DNA from: Pyrinomonadaceae bacterium
GTDB taxonomy: Bacteria > Acidobacteriota > Blastocatellia > Pyrinomonadales > Pyrinomonadaceae
DNA length: 64,000 nt
Assembly: GCA_028284415.1 (NCBI GenBank)
Contig: JANQRU010000006.1
Coordinates: 1-64,000, forward strand
Direction of reading: 5' to 3'
The position numbers and the translations under genes were made by a program. Numbering within the stretch: the stretch's first letter is position 1; the number at the start of each line of letters is the position of its first letter. Under the pieces are notes generated by a model. It was not told where the DNA came from, did no database searches, and was given only the letters and a program-made list of their open reading frames with translations. Below, piece after piece: positions 18,111-26,340 of the stretch.

Positions 18111-18860
18111 TTAATTCGCACCGGCTTCTTCGAGAGTTAAGCGATTTAATGCTCTTTTACTTAATACTCCAATTACAATAGTTGCGGCGACGGTAGCTAC
18201 TATTCCTAAAATGATTAGCCAGGATTCTTTAGGCTGGTCAAAATTCAATTGACTCAAACTTGAACCAACAAAAACCGTTGCGGAAGTTCTCGGGATGTAA
18301 CCAAGCACAGTTCCAAATAAAAAAGCTTTCATTGAAACTCCTGAAGCTGAGATCATAAAATTAGTAGCAGCAAAAGGCGTTGCGGGGGAAAGCCTTAGCA
18401 ATACTATTATCAAAACCACTTTAGCTAAGCTTCCTCCAAGTAGTGCTTTGTGAATGGCTCTTAATTTAGGCTTTTCACCAATAACGCTATCGAACTTTTT
18501 ACCAGCCAATCTACGCGAAATAAAAAAGTTTAGTGCAACGGCTCCTCCAAGTGCAGAAAGCATCGTGAGCAAACCAAGCGGAAAGCCGAATGCCCAACCA
18601 CTTGTCATACCAACGATGTTAGTCGGTAAAATCGCTAAACCAGAGAGTATTGATATAGTCAGAATAAATGAAGGAACACCGACTGATGGATTAGACTCAA
18701 GCCAAGGACTAATTTGATAAATCAATCCAATAAATAAGGAAAGACCGATTATAGGCATTACCAAAGAAAATGCCGTCCAGAAACCGATCTTTCCAAAGTC
18801 TTCACGTAACTTTTGTATTTTTTTATAAAGCTTATCCTTAAATGATGACACTTTTTTCAC
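18111..18860 (-). CDS. TVP38/TMEM64-family (VTT domain) membrane protein
   Basis: A 249-residue inner-membrane protein. The VTT/SNARE-associated core is visible as GWAFGFPLGLLTMLSALGGA (about 88-107), FFISRRLAGKKF, LLRLSPATPFAATNFMISAS (about 155-174) and GTVLGYIPRTSATVFVG. Relatives include DedA proteins and eukaryotic TMEM41/TMEM64, which are associated with lipid scrambling or transport. The substrate here is unknown. Confidence 0.88.
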   Translation of the reverse strand: MKKVSSFKDKLYKKIQKLREDFGKIGFWTAFSLVMPIIGLSLFIGLIYQISPWLESNPSVGVPSFILTISILSGLAILPTNIVGMTSGWAFGFPLGLLTMLSALGGAVALNFFISRRLAGKKFDSVIGEKPKLRAIHKALLGGSLAKVVLIIVLLRLSPATPFAATNFMISASGVSMKAFLFGTVLGYIPRTSATVFVGSSLSQLNFDQPKESWLIILGIVATVAATIVIGVLSKRALNRLTLEEAGAN

Positions 18861-18929
18861 TACCCTATGTTCTAAGTATTACTACATTTATAATTTAGCG
18901 AAAATCTAACATTCTCTGCAAGCTTAAAT

Positions 18930-20501
18930 TTACTGTTTTGCCTTAGCTTTTTGTAACTCCTTACGCGTATCTTTGTGTTTATTCTTAATTGCCCAACCCA
19001 AAGCAGTTGTTCCATCATTATCACGCAAATTCAAATCGGCACCAGCTTTAATTAAAACCTTGAGTGTGTTTTTCTTGCTGTTGGCAGCCGCTAACATCAA
19101 GGCAGTTACTCCCTGATCATTTTTAGCATTTATATCTGCTCTTGAATCAATCAGCATTTTTGTTGATTTTTCGTGTCCTTCACTGGCTGCCCACATCAAA
19201 GGCGTATAGCCTTGCTCATTCTGACTATTTATGTTCACACCTTTTTTCAAGAGATACTTAATAGAATCACGTTTATCATTGCGTGCAGCTGCTATTAGAC
19301 CTTTTTCAGCTTCGGCATCAGTGGCTTTTACAAACCCTTTTTCATCCATAAAAATACTGATAATTTTTTCTGAATCTGACGTCACAGCATATATAAAGGG
19401 CGTGTTGCCTGCATTATCTTCGGCATTGATATTTGCATCTTTTTCAAGCAAATATCTTACTGCATCTGATTGTCTTCCACGTGCCGCTTGCATTAAAGCT
19501 GTTCTTCCAATCGAGTCACGACTTTCAATGCTAACCCCCTCATTTAATAGAAGTTGCATCACATCCGTGTGACCATAATATGATGTGTTTAAAAACCCTC
19601 TTTCTAAATCTTCTGCTGTAATGCTACGGGATGATTCATCATCCAAAAACTCCCTTACTACTCGACCATGCCCACCAGCAGCCGCAAGTGTAAAAGCCGT
19701 ATCATTATCATCATTTCTAACTAAAACATTAGCCCCTTCGCCGATAAGCATTCTGGTAACTTCGTTATGTCCGCCTTGAGCTGCAAGCATCAATGCAGTA
19801 TTTCCTTTGTTATCCCTTAAATCAATTGAGGCTCTTTCGTATAGAAGCTCGCGGACAATATCTCTGTGACCTTTGCTAGAAGCAAGCATTAAAGCAGTTC
19901 GCCCCGAACTGTCCGTTTGGTTAATTGCCTGTCCATCGCGGAGTGCATCTTGTACTCTTCTTAAATTCCCATAAGAGGCAGCATCAATCAAAGAATTTCT
20001 TCTTCGATTAGTAACTAACATCTCGTATCTACGACTTGAATAACCTCGATTATTGGCTGTGTAGTAACAACGACTGTTTTCCAAACGTCCGGGGTATTTA
20101 GCATCATCCGTTACAACGCGACAGACATAAAAATTTTCGTCATTATTGCTTCCACCAATTACTGCTCTCGAGTAATTAGAAGTTTTGCTACGCCACGAAA
20201 AACCATTTCCAACCAAAATCTCAAATCTTGAAGTATCTCTTTCGCCTCTTCCACCCCAATTGTAGTAGCAGCGATTGTCCACGACTTTCCCAGGAACAGT
20301 TACTCCGCGGTAAGTAACACGGCAAATGTACGAGGTATTTTTATCTGATTCATATCCCCCTATAACTGCATCAGAAGGGATTCGATTATTTCTAAGGCGA
20401 ACCCAATCATAATCAGACTGTGCTGACACAATTAGTGTTGAAAATAAAACACTAACTACTAACATAAATACACTCTTACTCATTAATTTGCTGTTTTTCA
20501 T
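18930..20501 (-). CDS. Secreted DM9-domain and ankyrin-repeat protein
   Basis: A 523-residue exported protein with signal peptide 1-27 (ending LIVSAQ). Residues about 30-160 carry two tandem units of the DM9/DUF3421 type: W..LRNNRIPSDAVIGGYE followed by YICRVTYRGVTVPGKVV, then a second unit with AVIGG and FYVCRVV....YPGRLE. Residues about 168-520 hold about ten ankyrin repeats (for example SGRTALMLASSKGHRDIVRE, NGNTALMLAAQGGHNEVTRM with NKG variants). DM9 domains are known from insect and mollusc pattern-recognition lectins (mannose binding). An exported bacterial fusion to ankyrins could recognise glycans and bind proteins. A 21-bp palindrome lies 71 bp upstream. Confidence 0.85.
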   Translation of the reverse strand: MKNSKLMSKSVFMLVVSVLFSTLIVSAQSDYDWVRLRNNRIPSDAVIGGYESDKNTSYICRVTYRGVTVPGKVVDNRCYYNWGGRGERDTSRFEILVGNGFSWRSKTSNYSRAVIGGSNNDENFYVCRVVTDDAKYPGRLENSRCYYTANNRGYSSRRYEMLVTNRRRNSLIDAASYGNLRRVQDALRDGQAINQTDSSGRTALMLASSKGHRDIVRELLYERASIDLRDNKGNTALMLAAQGGHNEVTRMLIGEGANVLVRNDDNDTAFTLAAAGGHGRVVREFLDDESSRSITAEDLERGFLNTSYYGHTDVMQLLLNEGVSIESRDSIGRTALMQAARGRQSDAVRYLLEKDANINAEDNAGNTPFIYAVTSDSEKIISIFMDEKGFVKATDAEAEKGLIAAARNDKRDSIKYLLKKGVNINSQNEQGYTPLMWAASEGHEKSTKMLIDSRADINAKNDQGVTALMLAAANSKKNTLKVLIKAGADLNLRDNDGTTALGWAIKNKHKDTRKELQKAKAKQ

Positions 20502-20571
20502 ATTTTTAGACTTTAATTTTTAATTCAGTTTGATTTGGTAATTTTAATCAGTAAATGAAACCTGAATGTGC

Positions 20572-20592
20572 TTTTAGCCAGACTGGCTAAAA
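20572..20592. promoter_or_regulatory. 21-bp palindrome upstream of the DM9-ankyrin gene
   Basis: TTTTAGCCAG (20572-20581) and CTGGCTAAAA (20583-20592) are exact complements around one base, 71 bp upstream of the start codon at 20501. The geometry suits a dimeric repressor or activator operator. The cognate protein is unknown. Confidence 0.45.
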
Positions 20593-20724
20593 TTAGACGT
20601 AAATTACGATGCCAATTTGCAAAAATTATTTGCTATTTAATGTAAGACAACAGACAAAATATAATAGATTCGAAAACTCTTTTCAATTTATTCAGAATAC
20701 TTTTCGGAAAGAGAATTGGTAGCT

Positions 20725-22887
20725 TTATTTTACCAAGTCAATCAAAACCACATCGCTAAAACTTTTTCTGCGAGTTAGAGCCATATATTTACCATCATTT
20801 GAAACTGCAAAATCTGAAACCCAACGAGAAGAAAAATCTGTAACTTGGCGAGTTTCTTCGCTATTCAAATCTATTGAATAAATATTGCCGACTCCACCAT
20901 CTGCACCTATGTAATATATTGATTTATCATCGTTAGACCAAACAACTGTGTTTTCTTTATGATTTTTGGGCAGATCAATGTCGTTAGATAGTTTTTGTCC
21001 ATTTCGTGATAAAAAACCAAGCTTCCATTTATCTTCCTTCATATGAAAATATGAAACTTTTTCGCCTTCAGATGAGATTGCTCCCCATTTAGCCTGAAAC
21101 TCAGTAAATTCTTCTTCTTTACCGTCAGCAATAGAAACTTTCCACAATCTAGGTTTAGTAGTTATACCTCTTTGGAAAATAATAGTCTCACTGTCAGGCA
21201 TACATCTTGGGTAAACATCTACATTTCCTTTTGTTAGTTGAATTAAATTTTTTCCTTCAGAATCAGTTCGCCATAAATTTAAATTACCTTCAAGGATTGA
21301 TGAAAAAATTATGTGATTTCCATCTTTAGTTACACATAATCCCCTTGAACTAACATTTGCGTTTTTGGTCAATTGTTTTTTAGTCCCGTCTAAATCTGCC
21401 CGCCATAAATTGTAAGTCCCATCTTTTTTTGAACGATAAATAATTTTTTCATCAGGTGTCCATATCAATGGATTCAAATTTCCAACCTCGCTCACGATTT
21501 CTTTATATCCATTAGCCTTTGTTTCACCAGCGAAAATACTGTTTGCTGAATTTGTTTGAATAGCTACTAAGTTGTTTCCATCCGATGACATATTTACTTG
21601 CGTATATTCATTTAGGTCATTTGTTACCTTGACTGGCTCACCTGCAGTTATTGGAATGAACCATATTTGAAGAGAGGATGCGGAAGAATCCGTAGCATTT
21701 ACAAGTAATCCGCTTCCATCTTTTACCCATTCAACCCCATCGACCTCAAACCAACGCTTTTTGCTTAATTTAGTTTCTTCACCACTTTCTGAATCAATCC
21801 CAATAATTTCCGTATAACTACCTTTGCTGTCAGAACGCTTTACCAAACAAGCTATCAACTTTCCATCAGGTGACCAAGAGACTGCGTTTACTGGACGGTA
21901 AAATGTATCAGGGTATTCTTTTTTTGAAATTATTTTTTTATTTTTTCCGTTTTTATCAGAGATATTTAGCGAGTAATATTGTTTGTAAGAATTGGTTAGT
22001 ATGTAAGCCATCTGCTTACCGTCGGGTGAGAAAGTAACTCTGCTTGTGCTTACGTCTGAAATTTTTTCAGCAATTCCTCCCAAGGTAGAAATTCGATATA
22101 ACTCATATTCACTATTATCAGGTGAAAAAAGACTGTAATAAATAAAATCTCCATCAGGTGAAAAAGTAGTTCCCCAAAACGTTGCTTTTTGGGGTTTCAG
22201 GATTTGAACTTCATTCGCAGTTCCGATCTGTCTTAACCACAAACTATTTCCTTCTTTTTCTTTCAACACATAAGCAACATAGTTATCTTTTGGCGACAAC
22301 GCAATGCTTTCAATCAAACCGCTGTTTGTAAGTCTGGAAAGCTTAATATTTTCAAAGTTCTTAGCGTCGTTTTTGAAATTCCAAAACCCGTACATCCCAA
22401 AACCCACACAACCAAACAACAATATCAAACCAATAATGAGATATTTTCTTTGCTTACTAAGTGAACTATTTTGTGAAATTTGAGTTGGCTCAGATTGGGT
22501 TATTTCTTCTTCAAAGGTAACTTTGGAAAGTTTGCGTTTTTCGATAACAATCTCTCCATGGCTTTTATCAGTATCTATGACGAATTTATACCCTTTTCCC
22601 GGAATTGTTATTAAAAACCTTGGTGAACCCGCTGTTTCGCCAAGAGCTTTTCTCAAAGCCGAAATTTGTACTGACAAATTAGCTTCTTCAACAAATTGTC
22701 CTTTCCAAACTTTATCTAAAATCTCATCTTTTGTAAGAATTCGCCCGCTGTTTTCAACCAAAAATTCGAGCAGATCAAAAGTTTTGGCATAAATAGTTAC
22801 TGGTTCACCCTCTCGCAACAATCGTCTGTGAGCAATATCTAACTCAAACTCGTTAAAGGAGATACGTTGTTGCATTTTATCTTCCAT
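20725..22887 (-). CDS. Membrane winged-helix regulator with TolB/WD40-like propeller
   Basis: A 720-residue CadC-like one-component regulator. An OmpR-type winged helix spans 9-104 (FELDIAHRRLLREGEPVTIY, then TKDEILDKVWKG and PRFLITIPGKGYKF). A linker leads to one membrane helix at about 149-170, and the rest is a periplasmic beta-propeller of PD40/TolB repeats (SPDGDFIYYS, SPDGKQMAYI, SPDGKLIACL). This fusion is especially frequent in Acidobacteriota. A phased direct-repeat array begins 7 bp upstream of its start codon, and a sister array lies at 26341-26392. I infer that it controls itself and the divergent cassette. The ATG at residue 5 is an alternative start. Confidence 0.9.
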   Translation of the reverse strand: MEDKMQQRISFNEFELDIAHRRLLREGEPVTIYAKTFDLLEFLVENSGRILTKDEILDKVWKGQFVEEANLSVQISALRKALGETAGSPRFLITIPGKGYKFVIDTDKSHGEIVIEKRKLSKVTFEEEITQSEPTQISQNSSLSKQRKYLIIGLILLFGCVGFGMYGFWNFKNDAKNFENIKLSRLTNSGLIESIALSPKDNYVAYVLKEKEGNSLWLRQIGTANEVQILKPQKATFWGTTFSPDGDFIYYSLFSPDNSEYELYRISTLGGIAEKISDVSTSRVTFSPDGKQMAYILTNSYKQYYSLNISDKNGKNKKIISKKEYPDTFYRPVNAVSWSPDGKLIACLVKRSDSKGSYTEIIGIDSESGEETKLSKKRWFEVDGVEWVKDGSGLLVNATDSSASSLQIWFIPITAGEPVKVTNDLNEYTQVNMSSDGNNLVAIQTNSANSIFAGETKANGYKEIVSEVGNLNPLIWTPDEKIIYRSKKDGTYNLWRADLDGTKKQLTKNANVSSRGLCVTKDGNHIIFSSILEGNLNLWRTDSEGKNLIQLTKGNVDVYPRCMPDSETIIFQRGITTKPRLWKVSIADGKEEEFTEFQAKWGAISSEGEKVSYFHMKEDKWKLGFLSRNGQKLSNDIDLPKNHKENTVVWSNDDKSIYYIGADGGVGNIYSIDLNSEETRQVTDFSSRWVSDFAVSNDGKYMALTRRKSFSDVVLIDLVK

Positions 22888-22893
22888 TTATAT

Positions 22894-22946
22894 TTTTTGG
22901 AACTTTTTGGAACTTTTTAGCCCGTTTTTTAAGACATTTTGGAGTT
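22894..22946. promoter_or_regulatory. Helically phased direct-repeat array A (candidate operator)
   Basis: Successive units TTTTTGGAAC (22894), TTTTTGGAAC (22904), TTTTTAGCCC (22914), GTTTTTTAAGAC (22924) and ATTTTGGAGTT (22936) repeat about every 10-12 bp, one turn of B-DNA. OmpR-type winged helices bind such tandem half-sites on one DNA face. It lies between the regulator start (22887) and the small gene at 23062. The array at 26341-26392 shares the layout and its right-hand ACATTTTGGA segment. Confidence 0.65.
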
Positions 22947-23061
22947 AATCATTTAATACTCCGAAACATGAAAACAAAACATTTGGCAAAAGCAGTTCTT
23001 TAATTTATGTGCCACAAATTTTAACAAACTTTTGACGTAAGAAAAATATTTATTTGCTCTT

Positions 23062-23283
23062 ATGAAAAACAGCAAACGCACAACCGTAACGGTAGAAACA
23101 TTTGAATCAGTGGCAATTAGATTAAACAAGATGCCGAAAAAAATTCTATGTAATGGATGCCAAAAATCAATTAATGACTTTCAGATTATGAAGATTATTT
23201 CTGCTCAAATCATATCTGACGTAGATGGGATTTATCTATTTATTACCGATTCGGGTATGTGGTTTTTCTTGGAAACTGAGTAG
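23062..23283 (+). CDS. Small CxxC protein, divergent HTH-like
   Basis: A 73-residue protein. The start TTVTVET, the pair CNGC (50-residue spacing to the end), and the tail IYLFITDSGMWFFLET recall small Acidobacteriota proteins that begin with an I/V-E-T strand, carry WCxxC and end in an excisionase-like helix-turn-helix (IYRWVE.G.LHFTET). Here the HTH part is much altered, so DNA binding is doubtful. It is the first gene rightward of repeat array A. The family assignment is tentative. Confidence 0.5.
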   Translation: MKNSKRTTVTVETFESVAIRLNKMPKKILCNGCQKSINDFQIMKIISAQIISDVDGIYLFITDSGMWFFLETE

Positions 23284-23368
23284 GAAAGTTTACTAAATAT
23301 CCAACTGAAAGTATGGGTTAAAAAAGATATTAGTAAAAAGATTACAAAGTAAAAATCAGAATTAGATT

Positions 23369-23917
23369 ATGGCTTTTAGAGATAACAAAATGGAATGGAA
23401 CACTCCACAAACTCAACGAATTTTTGGAAGAGGTTTCTTTAATTTAACAATGGCTGTGGGTGGTAGAGAACACGGTAGCAATTTACCTGCTCCCAATCTT
23501 CTAACTGATATGCAATTGGTATTTTACTTTAGTTTCATAATTTACAGGGACGGTGATAAAAGTATATTCCCATCAACATCAAGAGACTCGTTTAGTACTA
23601 CACCTGCACAAATCAATTATCTATCTGAAAACACTAAAAAAGGTCTTTCGGCAATGATCTGGAGATTTCAGGAAGACTTAAAGAGAAGAGGTCAGGCAAT
23701 TTATCAAGATGGGCGTTGTGATCCGGCACATAAAAAAATATCCGGTTATTCACACACTTTGTACACAATTATGATGTACAACTCATATTACGAACACACT
23801 GTAAGAAATTTTTATAACCAAACGAATTGGCAAGAGTATCTGCTCAGCGATCCTTTATTACCCGACCAAGTAAGATTTGAACTGAAATATGGATTAGACC
23901 CTTATTCATACATGTAA
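23369..23917 (+). CDS. Peptidoglycan-binding-like protein, paralogue 1
   Basis: A 182-residue protein without signal peptide or membrane helix. MAVGGREHGSNLPAPNLL followed by D..LVFYFSF aligns with AVGxxGxN...DVxLVQFF in the proteins at 24479 and 25787. A middle segment (MIWRFQEDLKRRGQ then DGRCDPAHKK) matches the WFQ...K...VDGRVDSA stretch of the third. The C-terminus (YTIMMYNSYYEHTVRNFYN then DPLLPDQVRFEL) matches their Y..L.N..Y..R....DP.FP.EL. AVGxGxN-DVxxVQ plus DGRVDP is known from peptidoglycan-binding-like proteins beside secreted lytic effectors. The role here is inferred only. Confidence 0.6.
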   Translation: MAFRDNKMEWNTPQTQRIFGRGFFNLTMAVGGREHGSNLPAPNLLTDMQLVFYFSFIIYRDGDKSIFPSTSRDSFSTTPAQINYLSENTKKGLSAMIWRFQEDLKRRGQAIYQDGRCDPAHKKISGYSHTLYTIMMYNSYYEHTVRNFYNQTNWQEYLLSDPLLPDQVRFELKYGLDPYSYM

Positions 23918-23941
23918 AGAGTAAAGAAATGAGGTAAGAAA

Positions 23942-24451
23942 ATGAACATACCACTGAAACACAGATTTATCATTTTAGCTAATCAAGAGATGAAAGGGGC
24001 TATAGAACGAACTCCTACAACGGAAGAACTAAATAAATACTTTAGAGAATGTAATGGCGGATATAGTGGATACGACCAATCAATTCATTGGTGCGGCATT
24101 TTTTGCACCTATCTTTTGCGTAAAGCTGGAGCTAACGTAAAGTGGGTACCTTCAAAAGGTATGGATAATGTTACCGGCAAAGAAAACCCTGATGGAAAAC
24201 TATATATTACCCGTTATTTTGGAACAAAAATCGGGAAAAACAGATACAAAAATAATGTTATGGTCGGAGATATATGTGTCAGAGGCATAGGACAACATCA
24301 TTTTATTGCTTTAGGTCCGACTGATGAAATCGGGGCTTTTGGTCATACAGTAGAAGGTAATTATGGGGGGCTTGCAAATCCCAGACTTCATCAAGGCAGA
24401 AGAGTTGAAAACAGTAAACATGTAGTTCATACATACTACCGCATTCACTAA
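23942..24451 (+). CDS. CHAP/NlpC-like cysteine amidase
   Basis: A 169-residue protein with RBS GAGGT 7 bases before the ATG. Cys51 sits in SIHWCGIFCTYLLRKAGA, the helix-start cysteine of papain-like CHAP/NlpC amidases. His119/His120 sit in GDICVRGIGQHHFIALG, and TVEGNYGG (136-143) supplies the usual third polar residue (Asn140). These are the Cys-His-Asn/Glu elements of peptidoglycan amidase/endopeptidases. There is no signal peptide, so it must act internally, be released by lysis or leave by a non-Sec route. It is flanked on both sides by peptidoglycan-binding-like proteins, which fits a wall-targeting module. Confidence 0.7.
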   Translation: MNIPLKHRFIILANQEMKGAIERTPTTEELNKYFRECNGGYSGYDQSIHWCGIFCTYLLRKAGANVKWVPSKGMDNVTGKENPDGKLYITRYFGTKIGKNRYKNNVMVGDICVRGIGQHHFIALGPTDEIGAFGHTVEGNYGGLANPRLHQGRRVENSKHVVHTYYRIH

Positions 24452-24478
24452 TTAATAATTTAGGAGGGTAGAAAATAT

Positions 24479-24931
24479 ATGGCAAGAGTTTTTATTTCAG
24501 ACGAATCAGACAGAAAACACTGGTACACAGTAGAAAAAGCAGTCGGTCAAGGATGTCCAAATGTGAGGGATGATGTTTTTTTGGTTCAATTTTTCTTAAG
24601 GAGGGCAATGCAGGACTGTCCTGAATCTAAAGGATATGTTCCTCCGGGAGAAAGACCTATCACAATTGATGGAATATATGGTCAACAAACTTATAGATAC
24701 ATCAGCTTTTATGAGGATGAAGCTAATCGACGCAAACCTGGAATTGTAACTACAGACAGAATAATTGATCCGATAAATAAATCTGGTACTGGCAAAGGGG
24801 CAATGTCAGGAAAATATTACAAGATATTAGGTCTAAATGTTTCCTATAAGCAAAGAATGGGTTTATTAGTCGCCGATATTAAGCGTGATCCGATTTTCCC
24901 TCATGAATTAACCAGTTCTTTGTATTATTAA
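24479..24931 (+). CDS. Peptidoglycan-binding-like protein, paralogue 2
   Basis: A 150-residue protein with strong RBS AGGAGGG. YTVEKAVGQGCPNVRDDVFL and VQFFLRRAM open a PG-binding-like three-helix unit. It continues with TIDGIYGQQTYRYISFYEDE, close to the classical DGxxGxxT..AI..FQ pattern, and ends with YKILGLNVSYKQRMG and DPIFPHELTSSLYY, shared with its paralogues. No signal peptide. It lies 27 bp after the amidase gene and is probably co-transcribed. Confidence 0.65.
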   Translation: MARVFISDESDRKHWYTVEKAVGQGCPNVRDDVFLVQFFLRRAMQDCPESKGYVPPGERPITIDGIYGQQTYRYISFYEDEANRRKPGIVTTDRIIDPINKSGTGKGAMSGKYYKILGLNVSYKQRMGLLVADIKRDPIFPHELTSSLYY

Positions 24932-25096
24932 TAGCTTTGGATTTCTATAGGTCAATTTTTTGCATTTAGTTATTAATTAAAATTCTAAATTAAGTATCTT
25001 TGCCCCCTCCTCTTTCTATTAAGTGAAATACTAAAAAGAAAAAAAGTTTAGTGGGAGCACAACAAATTTTGGCTTATTCGAATAGAGACCAAGTTT

Positions 25097-25180
25097 ATGA
25101 ATGAAAGAGATAAAAACTACCGTTATCCGAAGAGGATTATTTTACAAATAGCCTGCATTTTTCTTGACAATTATAAGAAA
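25097..25180 (+). other. Probable 5' part of the zincin gene in another frame
   Basis: From ATG 25097 a frame encodes MNERDKNYRYPKRIILQI then ACIFLDNYKK before running out of frame. The frame leading into the downstream zincin is open from 25177 and reads ENDDQGVIEKASE before its first ATG at 25216. Joining the two needs one extra A in the AAAA run near 25178-25181, giving a continuous strand-helix sequence. It is either a real one-base deletion or a sequence error. Confidence 0.5.
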
Positions 25181-25215
25181 ATGATGATCAGGGTGTTATA
25201 GAAAAAGCAAGTGAA

Positions 25216-25713
25216 ATGCTTGATAAACACAACCTTGAATTGAAAGTTTGGTTGTCAGAAGGTGTGCAAGTGAGGAAGCAACCGATTAATACGTTGACTT
25301 ATCGACATTTACCTCAACTTGCTGCAAAGAAAGAAAAAGAGGTAGTTCCTATCCCACATGAAAAGTGGGCGTATGAAGTAGTCCGAAAAGCAGCTGACAA
25401 AAAAATAAGCGATGGTGGATGTACATTTAATAATCCTTTGCCAATTATCTTCTGTCAATTTGTCCATCCGGGACATGGGATAACACCGCCTGCAACTAAA
25501 ATTGAAGGAAAACTGACTCGTGCGTGTTTAATTCACCAAAGAGTTAATGATGACAAAGTAACGTTGATTCATGAAATGGGACATGCTGTTGAAGCAATTG
25601 GCGATTCTCACTCACCTGATCGCGGAAACTATATGCACGAAGCTGAGCCACGGTCTTTCATGTATCGGTTTCAAGTTGAAAGAATGGCAAGAGCCATGTA
25701 TGCAGTTGGATGA
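25216..25713 (+). CDS. HExxH zinc metallopeptidase-like protein, probably 5'-frameshifted
   Basis: 165 residues from the first in-frame ATG. The zinc motif is His119-Glu120-x-x-His123 (TLIHEMGHAVEAIGDSH). His132 and His141 are candidate third ligands, and the following NYMHEAEP recalls a metzincin Met-turn. The first helix (MLDKHNLELKVWLSEG) starts abruptly and coding-like sequence continues upstream (see 25097-25180), so the native protein is likely about 205 residues. No signal peptide is visible. It lies between two peptidoglycan-binding-like genes, so a secreted or lytic peptidase role is inferred. If the frameshift is real the gene may be inactive or use an internal start. Confidence 0.6.
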   Translation: MLDKHNLELKVWLSEGVQVRKQPINTLTYRHLPQLAAKKEKEVVPIPHEKWAYEVVRKAADKKISDGGCTFNNPLPIIFCQFVHPGHGITPPATKIEGKLTRACLIHQRVNDDKVTLIHEMGHAVEAIGDSHSPDRGNYMHEAEPRSFMYRFQVERMARAMYAVG

Positions 25714-25786
25714 ATATCTAACTTGGTCAGCAATTGTTTTAACACAAATGAAGTTTAATTTTGAGAAATTTTACAGGAGAAAATCA

Positions 25787-26224
25787 ATGGCAGAAAAACT
25801 TCTTCCTTTTTACAATGTAGAACAAGCAGTAGGCAAGAATGGATTTAATCAAGGTTCGGATGTTCTCTTAATTCAGTTTTTCCTTTCAGAAATTGGAAAA
25901 GTACCTCCTCACCCCATTCCTCCTCCAACTACTCCTTTAGTATTAAATGGAGATCCAAATTCTGTCCCATTATTAATTACTTGGATTGAATGGTTTCAAA
26001 AAGGCGTAAAAGCAGTAGGAAATCCAGGCGTGGTTGATGGTCGTGTCGATTCTGCAAAAACATTCGACAAATGGAGTTATTTCAACAACACCAAGGGGCT
26101 ATTCGTTGATGGGACAATGCAGGATATTAATTTCGCCTATCGCAGAAGATTCAAGAAGGCTCACAATGACCTAGCCCATGCACCAAACTGTCCGCCTCAG
26201 TTATTTACATTATTTATAGATTAG
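25787..26224 (+). CDS. Peptidoglycan-binding-like protein, paralogue 3
   Basis: 145 residues from ATG 25787, chosen because AGGAG lies 9 bases upstream; the frame is open further back to 25571 but overlaps the zincin gene. Sequence features are FYNVEQAVGKNGFNQGSDVL then LIQFFL, ITWIEWFQKGVKAVGNPG, VVDGRVDSAKTFDKW and a C-terminal INFAYRRRFKKA....CPPQLF. The FQ...VDGRVD signature is the clearest of the three paralogues. No signal peptide. A terminator follows at 26260-26286, closing the transcription unit. Confidence 0.65.
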   Translation: MAEKLLPFYNVEQAVGKNGFNQGSDVLLIQFFLSEIGKVPPHPIPPPTTPLVLNGDPNSVPLLITWIEWFQKGVKAVGNPGVVDGRVDSAKTFDKWSYFNNTKGLFVDGTMQDINFAYRRRFKKAHNDLAHAPNCPPQLFTLFID

Positions 26225-26259
26225 TTTCTCGAAAGCTCAACATATTTTTATAAAAAATC

Positions 26260-26286
26260 GGCTACTGCTTTGTTATTGCAGTAGCC
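26260..26286 (+). terminator. Stem-loop ending the peptidoglycan-binding-like gene run
   Basis: GGCTACTGC (26260-26268) pairs exactly with GCAGTAGCC (26278-26286), followed by a T-rich TTAAATGTTTT. It separates the cassette from the fibre-like gene, which then has its own repeat array and presumably its own promoter. Confidence 0.7.
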
Positions 26287-26340
26287 TTAAATGTTTTGGA
26301 TTAGCTGAAAGGATTAAGGTTTTTTTCATACTTATTCAAG

